DNA of 64,000 nucleotides from Charina bottae (lineage: Eukaryota; Chordata; Lepidosauria; Squamata; Charinaidae): NCBI GenBank assembly GCA_023362775.1, contig JALMGJ010000003.1, positions 50,706,416-50,770,415 on the forward strand. Direction: 5' to 3'. Within the stretch, counting starts at the first letter, position 1; each line of letters begins with the position of its first letter. The notes under the pieces were generated by a model. That model made no database searches and was not told the origin of the DNA. It worked only from the letters and a program-made list of their open reading frames with translations. Positions 35,213-46,534 of the stretch are shown one piece after another. A program made the position numbers and the translations under genes.

Positions 35213-36619
35213 TGAGACTATCACTTGCAAGGAGTCCACTCTTCTAACTTAAAACTCCTGCATCTCTCAGCTTGCTTTTGCATCACTTGATAGCATCAAT
35301 GTGGCTTAGGATTCAAAGGATGGGATGTCAGCTCAAGATCATGGGCAAAAGAGTTGCTAGAGACAAAAAGGGGATCTCATTCATATCTAGTGCTACAGGC
35401 CCTGCTTTTATGTTTTCTACTACAATTTCCCCTTTCTTTTCCTCCTGGGATGCTGACCTGAACATTATACAACTGGCCACCATAGATTAATGTGGTTAAG
35501 GCTCTATGTTCAGGCTGTATCCACAACTAAATTATGTATTATGCCAGTAAAGTCTTTTTTTCCATAAAACCAAAACAGCACTCCCATTTTGAGCATCGAG
35601 AGGCTCTAGGACTAGAGCTTTGTGAAAGCTTTTGATTCATTACAGGGCAGGTTGGAGTTGTCTACTGTCACTTGGATAAAATAAAATCTGTTCAGGTTTA
35701 GCCCAGATTGCCTTGAAATTTAGACCCTGTCTGGAATTTAGGATGTAGTTCTAGCCTGTATGCCTTTTTGACTGAGTATTGACATGAAAGCCTCCATTCT
35801 CCATCATGATTGCCTAAATAATGCTGAGACCTAGGACAGAATTTAGTTTCACAGTCATGGTAATTTTTACAGAAATAGAAATGAGAATGCACTTTTTTTC
35901 ACACTCACTAGGATTTCTCTTTAAAACATACCAGTGTGTTTAACTTATAATTATTTGAAACTGCTGTCATTCAGCATTAAGATTAAAACAATATAAACAC
36001 ATTTTCTGACAGAAATATCTATAAAAATAACAAAACATAGAAAGAATCAAACATATTATTAGCTAGATATTGTTTATAAATAAGTATTTTGTCATTTCTG
36101 CAATGAAACCACCTTGGATCCCTATGTAATAGATCACTTACAACTTCCAAAAAGGTTAATTCTGCACCAGTTAAAGCACCACAGTTGAATGTTTAGCTAG
36201 TTTAAGTAGATTCTCAGTGCACAGTGATTTTTCCATCTTCCCTTGCTGGAGATCTAAGTGGTAAGTGGCAGCTAGATTGGCAGCATTACCATTCTCCTTC
36301 CAATGAATTCAATTGTTATTCTTTTTATAGGGTGAATTTATGCCTCCATGAAGAATAAATATAAGCTCAGAAATAAAGAACCATAATTTATTAATGTAAA
36401 TTTGCCAATCTAAATCCAACTTTGTTTTTAATGATTTGTTGCAAAGACAAAAAATGGTGCTAAGTGCTCTATTCCCCAGAACACTTTCTATGAGTACTGG
36501 GAGTGGTGGGAGTTGGGGGGGGGGTGGAGGGAAAGGCAATTCTCATGGTCCTTCACACCTAGAAATTTTGGGTCTCTCCACATTCTGCCATTTATTGGGC
36601 CATTTATTGGAATGATCTT
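35213..36619. other. unique AT-rich stretch
   Basis: A poly-G run lies near 36517-36528. No element or exon is recognised. Confidence 0.45.
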
Positions 36620-37600
36620 GTGGTTTTCATCAACCTAGTCTTGATGTGCCCAGGTTTTCAGTCCAAGTACAGTTTTAGCAGTCTGCATGATGACATCTTT
36701 AAACTGCGTCCACTTTTCAGAACAGGTTCCTACAAGCAGTAAATTGCTGGAGAGGTTTTCATTAAGCACATCTTGAAAATGTTGGACTTGGCCTGGATCT
36801 TGCAGTCTGCCAATGTTCAATGACATTCTGACAGTCCTTGGTTGCTTACGATGTAAAGGGTCCATGTGCAGGTTGAGGACTGACTGGACCAGCCTGTGAT
36901 CTGTCCAGCATGCAGTACTTCACATAGCCCGAGTGATGGTGACATCTTTAAGGTCGTGCTGACGTACTATGAGATAGTCAGGAGGGTGCCAGTGTTTGGA
37001 TCTGGGATGCATCCAGGTTGTTTTGTACTTGTTTGCAGGTCTGAACATTGTGTTAGTGATGCACAGGTTGTGCTCAGCACACTTGCTCAGAAGCAGCAGG
37101 CTGTTACTGTTTTGTTTTCCCACCCCATGCCTCCCAAGGACTGTGTCCCAGTTGTCACTGACTGTCCCACCCTAGCGTTGAAGTCACCTAGAATGATGAG
37201 TTTGTTGCTGGCAGAGGTTGTTCAAATAATCTGGTCCAAGTCCTCATAGAAACCTTTGTTGTCTTTGTCTGGACTCATAAGAGTTGGTGCATAGATACTG
37301 ACAATGGTGATGTACTGGAACTCGCTGAGAGGAAAGTGGAATTTCATAATACATTCATTTATTCCAGTGGGTAGAGTAGAGATGTTCTTCAGCAGAGCAG
37401 TTTTGATTACAAAATCTACTCCGTGAGTCCTGTTGTCAATCTGTGGTTTCCCTTTCCAAAAGAATGTATATCCACTTGCTGCTTCCTGTAATGAACCCTC
37501 GTCTGCAAGCCTCGTCTCACTGAGTGCAGCGATGTCAATGCTATAATGACGACATTCAGCTGTATGAGCTCTGTTCATCTTTCAGGCCTTGACACCTTGT
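36620..37600 (-). pseudogene. APE-type LINE endonuclease relic
   Basis: Minus-strand frames in order: 37578-37222 with IDIAALSETRLADEGSL, GYTFFWKGKPQ and TIVSIYAPT (N-terminal half of an apurinic-like endonuclease; ETR and YAPT are conserved blocks); 37123-36920 with SNSLLLLSKCAEHNLCITNT, TTWMHPRSKHWHPPDYLIV (C-terminal half: the usual W.HPRSKHWH..DY) and DVTITRAM; 36865-36635 with WTQFKDVIMQTAKTVLGLK (linker toward the RT). Frame breaks show it is inactive, and the RT itself is missing. The family may be that of the C-terminal relic at 21230. Confidence 0.82.
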
Positions 37601-38560
37601 CTCTATCCAGCAATGTGCAGATGTTCCAGGCTCGAAAGATGAGTTTTCTTTGATTTGTTTTTCTTGATACTTGACGGCTAACGAGATGATCAGCCAGCCG
37701 CGGTTAGCTAGCCAGATGTTGTGGGGCAGGCAATGTTTAACCCCCTCCCTCATGTGAGGGTGGGCAGTGCTATCCTGAAAAGGGCTGCCCAGTCACCTTG
37801 GATGCTGCTGGATATCTCTATTGCTCCAGGTACTGAGATGAATGACCACTGGTCCAAAGGCTGTCCGTGTGCAAGTTTGTGACTACAGCTGCCAGTGGTC
37901 ATCTCTACCTGTTGTTTCACCATTCCTCAATTGCCACAGGGCTCAACGAATTAGATTTGGAACTGAGATGAATTGCAGATGGGTTCTAGATGAAAATGAA
38001 TTGCACAACAGAAACATGTGCGTGATGGAGTTTTAAGTGGAGCAGCTGTTTCACAGAGGCAGTCCCACTCTCTCAGCAGATGAGACCTTAATCCAGTGGC
38101 ACTGACAACCATTACAGCTGGAGACCTCTCCTGCTGCAGTGAATGACCAGGACATCTAAGTGTCTTGTTGTGCTTTTAGTGCTACACAATGCCTGCTGGG
38201 CCTGCCTTCTTGACTGTTGGACCATTGATCGGTCTCCTTTGCTCAATCTGCCAGGGCCAGACTTCACACGCTGGGATAGACAAATCCCCTATCTCACCAA
38301 GGGTTGAAGAACCTCTCACCTGGTTTGGCCCATCTGCTGAGACGGTTTACTGGGGTGTGGCCGCTGCACGTGTTACAGCTACTTGGAGCCACAGGTGAGA
38401 CCTGAGCACCTGATGGGGACCAAAGGTGAACAAGCAGCCCTAAAAAGGGCATGGCAGACCCCTCCACCAGAGGTGCTACCCCTCCCTGCGCACCCCATAA
38501 ACCCCGAGTTCAAGATAAATGCATGTCATTTTCTCCAGAGTATTCTTTTGGACTTTCACA
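37601..38560 (-). other. probable 5' leader of the LINE relic
   Basis: Upstream (on the minus strand) of the endonuclease relic the base composition stays GC-richer than the surroundings up to about 38510, with no named repeat. It could be the LINE's 5' UTR or an ORF1 remnant. I see no recognisable ORF1 motif. Confidence 0.3.
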
Positions 38561-38814
38561 ACAGAGAACATTGGTTTATTTGTTTCTTAGTATCTATGGA
38601 ACAGATGTTTGCCTTTGTAATAGGACCTTGCAAAGCTCAAATTCAAAGTTTTGATGGCGATTTCATGAAATCATCCATTTGAATTAAATCTTCAAATGGA
38701 ATAACCAGTTAGATTTGTAACTTCAAGTTCAATCAAATTCAAATATTTAATGAACTTTTGCATGCGTGAACATGCCCTTTTTATTGGATCAAATCACTGA
38801 ATTGATTTTATGCA

Positions 38815-38870
38815 ATTTATTTATTTTTATTTATTTCTCACATTTCTGCACCGCCCATCTCACAATTATT
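38815..38870 (-). mobile_element. LINE 3' terminal fragment, antisense
   Basis: TTATTTTTATTTATTTC, then GCACCGCCCATCTC. A very short 3' end of the same family. Confidence 0.5.
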
Positions 38871-41239
38871 TAAATTGATAATTTGATCAATGAGTTCAAC
38901 TTACTGTTTCCTGATTCTCACACCCCTACTTTTTAATGTCAAGGTCAAATACCAGGTCAAATATCAGATGAGTATGCCAGATAGTAAAGCAAGGTACCAA
39001 GCAACTTTGGGCCTGAGGGAATGTAAAAGGAAGAAGGGGGAAACTAGAAAGTTGTCTTTCCCACATACCTGATGTTGTGTTCTTCAGAGCATTCTAAAGC
39101 AATCGGCAAGGGGGAATCAGGGATATTAATACTCTTCCCCAGCTGGATAACAGGATATGATATTTCTCTTCCCAGTCCAGTTTTTCTCATCTCAGGTGTT
39201 CTGCTCAAAAGTACAGCACTGTTTCCATTATCCAACATTCTTGGGCTATTAATATTTTAGAACGCTCTATGACAATACCTACAATATCTATCATGACTTC
39301 CATGAAGAACTCCTCTATTTACCGTAACTGGAGAGAAAACCAAATTTGTCTGTGTTTTAATAAAACTATGTCCATCTAAAACTTCTGTAATGAAGAGAAA
39401 GCTCCATGAAATGTATGCTTTGAGTTTGCTTATGTTGTATTTCAGGCCTGAATTTTCTTTTATTTTATGAGTTTTTTTCACAAGTCAAAAGTAAATTTTG
39501 TTTAAGCCACCAACTCCAATGAGCAGGAAATATATAAATGCATATTGTGTGTGAAACTTTTTTTTCCTCAAAAGGAAATGTGAGCAGCCCTTTCCCGACT
39601 GCATGTGCTAATGGAAGCATATTATCATTTCTTAATGGCCCATTAATGCAGGCCATTCTGAAAGCACAATACATGCTCTCACAATACATGCTCTCTCTCA
39701 TCCTCAGAAATGAAGATATGTATGGCATTCTACTACCACAAAGAGTGCAAACTGTGCATAACACCTGTATGCATGTTTTTACTTTTGTAAGATCTTAGTA
39801 ATATCTATCAATATTTTATAATCATTTAACAAAGCTGAAGTATCAAAAACTCTCCATGGGTCATAGAATAATCTGTGGCAAAAGAAGAAATGTTCAATCT
39901 TCTATTCATATCTCAGGTCCCCTAACTGAGATTCTTGAATACTTTGTTGGTGCATTTCCATCTTCACATACATTTTTCCCTGTCTGAAAACATTTTTGTC
40001 AGCACTGGAGATTATGGAAGTGCAATGGTTAATGTTTTGGGCAAAGATACAGGAGTTTTCCCTGAAAATGCTGATGACCAACAGATGTGTGATTTCATAC
40101 AGCAGAACTGGGGGATTTGTGGTCATCCAGATGTCTTTAAATTAAAGCTCCCATCAGCCCCAGCCAGCAGGGTGAATGAAGATGGGAGTGATAGTTTATT
40201 GACATTTGAAGGGGTACTGCTTCCCAGGGTTGACTTTAATCTTTACAAAAGTCCTCTTAGAGCAAACTAAGGGTTATTCACTTTTTTTCTGTTAAAACTA
40301 ATATTACATTCAACATTGGGGTGAAAAATTATGCCATCAATGAAAATGTATGTTCAGAGTAGAACATACTCTGGGGTAGAAATAAAATTAATAAACAAAT
40401 GTCACATTAATCAAGAAGATGGAATTTTCTACGCAGTGGAAACTGGGTGAGATGCCTGACTGAGCTAAAGAGATTTCAACTGTTCTTTGGTGTCTGTATT
40501 CCATCCTTGTATCTCGCTTATTCTTGCCTTTTGTGAGTGCCGTCCTCTCCCCATCCTCTCATTTTTTGGTTTGAGTCTAAGTGTAGTTTACTGTTTCATC
40601 CAGATCAATAAACTATTTTTTGCACCTGCACTGGAAACCAGTGCCAAGTTTTCAAAACAATAACTCAGAAAAATAGAACAAGTAGATCTTTATTCCTTCC
40701 TCTCCAAAATCTTCTCTATCCATTCAGTATAGACATCTGCGCCCTAGGTGTCAAACTAGACCATGAATAACAAATAAGGTATTTTACCATATTTTGATTA
40801 ATCATTTATATAGCACTTCAAAACTGTAAACTATTTTCTAATATTTATTTCATTCTTGCCTGTAAAATGTCACCTTGCCACTCTGTCAATATTCCATTGT
40901 CAACATAGTAGCTAGTTTGACCTTAAAAAGGTTGAAAATGTTAGTGATTTTAATGTTATAAAATAAACTTGGATAATGCAGTAGAGTCAATCATATTTAT
41001 AGTTATTATATTTTCTACCCAATGAGAGTTAGACTTTTTTTTACCCAAAGAGGTACAGTGAAAGAAACAGTTTTGATCAAGATGAAAATCTAGCTGGTAT
41101 AAATATGATACAAAAAATTAGTACTGAACTGAATGAGTATATATCCCAAAGTACTGAACATAATACAACCCGATTTCAGTGATTTGAAATATTATTGACT
41201 TGAATATAAAGTTAAGAACCCATTTTGTTTGTTATACTT
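38871..41239. other. unique AT-rich stretch
   Basis: The longest frame, 111 codons at 39935-40270, lacks any domain I recognise and shows no splice context. No repeats are identified. Confidence 0.4.
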
Positions 41240-41450
41240 ATATCCTGCATTTCCTGCAGGAGTTCAAGATGGTCTATAAAGCACTCTCCCTATGTTGTCA
41301 TTATACTCACCTTGTCGAGTAGATGAGGGTAAAAAGAAAAAAGAGACTGAAGTGCCCAAACTACCACTTAAATTACATGGCTGAATGGAAACTGAAATTT
41401 AGATCTCCCAGTCACAGTGCAACATTCTAACCTTTACACTGCACTGATGC
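41240..41450 (-). mobile_element. degraded MIR-like SINE (antisense)
   Basis: Antisense order of a MIR/tRNA-SINE core is visible: TACTCACCTTGTCGAGTAGATGAGG, CCAAACTACCACTTAAATTACATGGCTGAATGG and GTGCAACATTCTAACCTTTACACTGC at the head end. Diverged and tentative. Confidence 0.45.
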
Positions 41451-42117
41451 TTCCCCGTGCCTTAGATAGCGGTTGGAATAGAAGGATCTGTCTCCTCTTT
41501 TTATCTGTCTCTTCCTCTTTTCCTCCATGCAGCCCCAGAAGAGCTTCATAGTAAGCCAGATTCCTCCAAAGAGTACAGATTGCAATGGTATAGGGAATGG
41601 GGAGCTATGATACAGAGGAAAAGTTGCTGTTGGGGAGGGGGGCAATGTGCATTCTGTTTGCTTCTGCAATTTTGGATCTGATCCACTTAGTGAAACTGGA
41701 AAATGCCTGCTATGATCTCAAACTTTTAGCAAAACAGAAACCCTACCTTGCTTCTTTTAAATGATATTTTTCTTTCCAAATATCTCTAAATGTATTATTT
41801 TTTTTCCTTTGCTCATGAGAACTCCATTTACTTTCTCTTATACTTTTCATTCTCTTTAATCTTTCTGTCATATTTCTGGACTATTTGAGGAAAGATAAAT
41901 TAATCCAGTAGCCCAGAATGGTGACCTTGGCTCTAAACAGAAGCAATCAATGATCTTTCTCTAGACAACTCTATGACCACTGCCTTCATTAATTTTCTTT
42001 GTGGTATGTCTAAAACTAGACTGTTTTAAGTAATTTGTTTACATTTTTCAGTATTGTGATGCCTCTTTTAAAAGTGCTGATGGTAGAATATAGGTACCAT
42101 TAGCTAGTTAATTCAAT
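41451..42117. other. unique AT-rich stretch
   Basis: Nothing recognised. Confidence 0.45.
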
Positions 42118-42130
42118 CTCTCTCTCTCTA

Positions 42131-42209
<79 letters not shown>
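42118..42209. repeat. compound (TC)n(TA)n microsatellite
   Basis: TC tract with TATC interruptions, then a TA tract. Confidence 0.95.
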
Positions 42210-42544
42210 TATTTTCAGGTGAGCTTATGGATTAATTCCTTTGGCCCTTATTTACCAAGGAAGTCAGCAAGAACTCAGTATACAGAGCACCTATTCTAGT
42301 CTTTAGACTCCTGTTGTGTATTTTCATTAATCATAATATGTGTATCTTGAAGGACTTTCTGCTGCAACTCTGTGTTAGAATCCATCACTGACTAAAATTT
42401 GGAATCAGATTCCCCCCCCCCCAGAACAGGGACATTTTAATATGCCTACAACTCAGTTGAACAGAATATTACACATTGCAAGGATGAACCTTGATGAACC
42501 TATAGCAGTTCCATCACAGAAACATGTAACACTCTTTCCCAAAG

Positions 42545-42572
42545 TTTTATGTTCATACTTTTAGTATGAACA
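42545..42572. repeat. short hairpin TATGTTCATACT
   Basis: 12-bp arms TATGTTCATACT and AGTATGAACATA around a TTT loop. Perfect but short. Confidence 0.7.
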
Positions 42573-42610
42573 TAGGCAGCTTAATGGAACAAATAAGGGC
42601 TAAGTAATTT

Positions 42611-42851
42611 GGTGCATTGGTTAAGGCACCAGGCTAGAAACTGGGAGACTCTGAGTTCCAGTCCTACCTTAGCTACAAAGCCAGCTGGGTGATCTTGGGC
42701 CAGTCACTTTCTCTGTGCCCTACAAAGAAGGCAATGGCAAACCACTTCCAAAAATCTTGCCAAGAAAACTTCATGGACTTCTCCAGGTAGTCACCAGGAG
42801 TCAATACTGACTCGAAGGCACTAAATAAATAAATAAATAAATAAATAAATT
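42611..42851 (+). mobile_element. tRNA-derived SINE with BovB-type tail and (AAAT)n
   Basis: The head GGTGCATTGGTTAAGGCACC and B box GAGTTCCAGTCC match the SINE at 5833. The tail differs: GGCAATGGCAAACCACTTCC, CTTGCCAAGAAAACTTCATGG and GGAGTCAATACTGACTCGAAGG, which is the BovB 3' end pattern (compare 52949, antisense). It ends in AAAT repeats. Confidence 0.8.
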
Positions 42852-43639
42852 TAAAATAAAATACAGTTCTTTCAGTAATATTTTCTGCCCTTATTATTCT
42901 CTTACTAAGGGAAAAGTTATTGGTTATTTTAAGTGATAATATAAGTAAAAGCAGCTCCTAAAATATGGCTTTTGAGCAAATGTAAAGGGTGTCATGGAAT
43001 AAGATAATGGATTGGATAATATATAAACGATAGTGTAGATGGGCTTCCAGGATGCCAAAAACTGGTACTTTAATGTTATATTAGAGGTATCTAAAAAGTT
43101 AATGGTGCACTTACAGCTGCCAAAGAGATATTAAATGGCCTCGAACAACCTTTTAGAATCCTGAGAATCTCACTTTTAAAAAAAGAGAGAATAAGAGTCT
43201 AAAGAAGCATTTCTAACACTTGTGGTTGCAGAAAAGGATGAAAAAGATTACAATGTATTTATTTAATTATCTATTAAAAATAATAGTCCTGCCATGTTTT
43301 TTTTAAAAAAATCTCGTAATTGTTTGTTTCCTTGTGAACATTTGAGGTTCTTACAAGGAAGGAGAAGAATATTTCTGTGAGATCATTCCATCTGGACAAG
43401 GTGATGTTTTTATACTCATCTCTGGGAAGTAGTAGAGTTTTCATCAAACTTTATATCTGAGAACTTTGCCAACTATCCAAAACATCTCAATAATGTCCCT
43501 TGGGATAAAAATGGGGTGCTACTGTTGTTGTTTTTCTTAGTGTTTGTCCTGTATGTTTGCAAGATCCACTTGTTTTTGCACTGCCCTTGCCTAGTCCTTA
43601 CAGCAAAGCTATCAATACACACTGCAACAAGGGCTTTTG
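42852..43639. other. unique AT-rich stretch
   Basis: Nothing recognised. Confidence 0.45.
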
Positions 43640-43760
43640 TGCTGGTTAGGGTTGAAAGGAAGTGACTGTCCCAAGGTCACCCAGCTGGCTTCTGTTTCTA
43701 AGGTCTCCCTGCTCCTAGTCCAGCATCTTAACCACTACATCACACGGGCTCTTTAGCAAC
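43640..43760 (-). mobile_element. degraded tRNA-type SINE (antisense)
   Basis: CCCAAGGTCACCCAGCTGGC and CTAGTCCAGCATCTTAACCACTAC are the antisense SINE core and A-box head (TAGTGGTTAAGATG). Diverged and lacking the tail. Confidence 0.6.
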
Positions 43761-44742
43761 ATTACTGTGGACCCCTTTATTACAGACTGAGGACATCAAC
43801 AGTGGTCTACCAATAACAAACAACCCAGAACAATCTTCCCCAAACTGGTGCTTTCCAGATGTGCTAGACTGCAAAGCTCAGAATTCTCAGCAAAGCCCAA
43901 CAATCTAGAAAACTTACTTAGAAAGACACAAATTGTATACTACAATGACCTATAATTCATCTTTTTCATGCAAATTATGTTATCAGTATATGGGCAGAGT
44001 AGGCAGGGGATGGAACATTTAGCTAGTCTGGTCCACATAGTTTTATTCAGCAAATACAAACCAGTATCCTATTGGCTCTGATGTTCGGCTTGGGTGACTA
44101 TGGATACCTGTAGCTAGCATTCATAGATTTACTTTTCTTATGTAAGCATTATCCTAGCATGAAATATCCATATTTAAGCCAATGACCTGAGAAATGGCTT
44201 TTACTCTAGCCTGACTTCCCCTCACTCTCCTCCTACGCCACTTAATCATTCCTAATGTTATTTACATGTCCTATCTCTCTTGAGAGACAATATATTAATG
44301 AATTGTGTATCTTATTAATTCATGCTCTGTCCCCATCCTAATATTCGCCAAATGAACCTGATGCTGTGGATCAGGTTGCTGCATGGCTGCTTTTTATTTC
44401 AGTAAAAAGACACACATGACAAGTGGTGCATTCCGGGTGATTATGCCTTCAGGATTGTTAGGGGACACAAGGTCAAAAGGCTGAGTGATTTTAACTATCT
44501 GAGAAGAGCACTATAATCTTCTCAAAATAGGTTGTCTGGAGTGTGTTATGACTGCTGTGTGGAGCCATAATAGTATTTGTGTGGGAGGGAGGGAGGGTGT
44601 ATGTGTAATAAGGAGGTAAGAGACAGTTTTGGATGCTTGCTTAGTCTCTTAATGAAAGCACAGAAAACAAAACAAAAATATTTACAAGGTGAAGCAGCAT
44701 GTTGAGAACATAAAGCATATTACAAGTATGGACTTATTTACT
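43761..44742. other. unique stretch with weak MITE half
   Basis: GCTTTCCAGATGTGCTAGACTGC near 43850 resembles one half of a common squamate palindromic MITE. Otherwise nothing is recognised; a GGGA run lies near 44588. Confidence 0.4.
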
Positions 44743-44750
44743 GTTTAAAG

Positions 44751-45253
44751 CAGTGCTTTTCAAAGTGCCGCTGTTGGTGACACATCAATGGTGGCGGTGG
44801 CAGCGGCGGTGGCGCGGGGATGTGCGCGGGGGCGGCAGCATGCACAGCGGCGGTGCGGGGGGTGCGCGGCGGCGGCAGTGTGCATGGCAGCGGCGGCGGC
44901 GGCCTCCGCTAAAACATGGAAGCGCTGATGGCGCGCCGCTGCTGTCGTCGCTGCCACTGCTGCATCACCACTGTGGTGGTAAACACTGAGCTTTGTTACT
45001 GTCTCAAATGTACCGGGATTGTCTATTTTTGGTGTGGGCCTGGCTGCAAAACAGAAGAAAGAGAGAACAGCAACCAAAATATCGCAAAATAATGTTAAAA
45101 GTTTACGATTTTTGGGGGCCGCATTACTAGCTGTTCAGGGCCTCATGTGGCCTGTGGGCCGCAGGTTGGACACGTCTGGTTTAAAGCATGCATAGCCCTG
45201 ATGTTATAAAGCAAGCAAATAAAGTGTCGTGACACACAGTTTGGAAAGCTATG
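44751..45253. mobile_element. hAT element, CTTTCCAAACT family, copy 3, containing another hAT right end
   Basis: The ends CAGTGCTTTTCAAAGTG and CAGTTTGGAAAGCTATG are flanked by a perfect 8-bp duplication GTTTAAAG (44743-44750, 45254-45261). The left half is GGC-rich as in copy 1. From about 44990 to 45178 the sequence is foreign: it ends GGGCCGCAGGTTGGACACGTCTG, the right terminus of a second hAT family, followed by another GTTTAAAG (45179-45186). About 67 bp of the first family's right end then closes the element. Confidence 0.78.
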
Positions 45254-45261
45254 GTTTAAAG

Positions 45262-45520
45262 CATGGGTGTCCAACCCCTTTTGGGCCACACATAAAATAT
45301 ATAATATAGTTAATGTAAAAGGATAACTATAGAATGAAGGATGAAAATGTGTCAATGTTTGCTCCTGAAAGTTTGCCTGTTTGAATATTTGGATGAAAGC
45401 TACTGTGAATTGAGAGGCTGTTGAAATTGGGAGAACTATTTTATCCCCCAAATTTAAATATGTCATTGTACTTTTGGGAAACATGTTTAGGTCTTCTTTC
45501 TCCATCCTAAAGACATCACA
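45262..45520. mobile_element. second hAT family, left-end fragment
   Basis: CATGGGTGTCCAACCCCTTT starts immediately after GTTTAAAG (45254-45261) and is the inverted counterpart of the terminus ending at 45178 (CAGACGTGTCCAACCTGC in reverse). The right limit is uncertain: sequence to about 45520 shows no matching right end. No transposase frame is recognised. Confidence 0.6.
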
Positions 45521-46297
45521 GTTAGTCAGGCAACACAGATGGCATGATGTAGCCAGTTGTATTTATCAACATGCTGGTATGACACCAGCCAACTGGGATC
45601 ATGTAGTGAATGTGATAATATCACTAGCCTGATTCAGGTGCTTGTCTGTCTGCTTCTGGTCTGGTGAGATGAGAATATGGTATGTGTGATGTATGTATGT
45701 GTATGATGACCTAACCCCTTCAGATCCCAAATCAATGTTAAATAGAGAGATATGAAGCTGACCTTTACATGGTTTTGCTTAAATATAAAAGGAACTCTAG
45801 GCATGATTAAAGATCCCAGAACAGGATGGTCTTTCTTTTACTAATTCTGACTCTTCCTCCCACTATCACTACCTATACTCTTAGTCTGGGTGCTTCCCAG
45901 ATAGATTGCTGAGACACATCCATGCACTATGAGATAAATGTTATTGTGCTTTAATTAAAAGACCCACAACTTAATAAATTATCAAACTAATACAATGAAA
46001 ATCAAATAAAAGAACTGTTTAGAAAAGAGTCTGCCTGCTGTTTCTCTGTTCTTCCTGGCCTCTTTGTCCCAGTGATGTGTAAATTTGATTTATTTTTAAT
46101 CAGGTGTGATTACATTATTCAGTGATTCAACTTATCTCAGATTAAGCTACGCTTTGCATCCCTGCATGAATCAAACATACATCTCAAAACATTAAGAGAA
46201 GGAACTAAACAATGGTCTCATTTTATACTTTAAAAACAAATTTTTGATGGAAGAATGAAATACATCTATAATTCTAATTACATAGCAAATATAGTAT
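45521..46297. other. unique AT-rich stretch
   Basis: Nothing recognised. Confidence 0.45.
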
Positions 46298-46308
46298 CAT
46301 GATATGTT

Positions 46309-46523
46309 ATGTCTATGAAGGTTCTCAGTCATCCAGGTGGAATTGTCTGTAGCTTGAATCATGTCAACTGGATTTCTATTTTCTCAGTGGAAACGTTTCG
46401 CTCCTTATCCAAGGATAAGGATAAGGATAAGGATAAGGATAAGGATATCCTTATCCTTGGATAAGGAGCAAAACGTTTCCACTGAGAAAATAGAAATCCA
46501 GTTGACATGATTCAAGCTACAGA
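46309..46523 (+). mobile_element. minimal Penelope-like element: two inverted termini joined by (AGGATA)n
   Basis: Arms 46345-46422 and 46447-46524 (78 bp) are reverse complements with one mismatch (46399/46470), around an AAGGAT-type expansion (46423-46446). An 11-bp target duplication CATGATATGTT is at 46298-46308 and 46524-46534. The terminal sequence equals that of the Penelope-like remnant at 48818. The plus-sense right arm has GCAAAAC in place of the ribozyme core GCGAAAC; the left (antisense) arm keeps it. No coding sequence remains. Confidence 0.8.
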
Positions 46524-46534
46524 CATGATATGTT

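Noticed and set aside
36896..37249. 117-codon plus-strand ORF
   Set aside because: Antisense shadow of the LINE endonuclease relic.
39935..40270. 111-codon plus-strand ORF
   Set aside because: Its ordinary-looking composition made it worth a look, but there is no domain, splice context or neighbouring exon to support it.
45143..45505. 120-codon minus-strand ORF
   Set aside because: Crosses two hAT ends and their target duplications, so cannot be a real gene.
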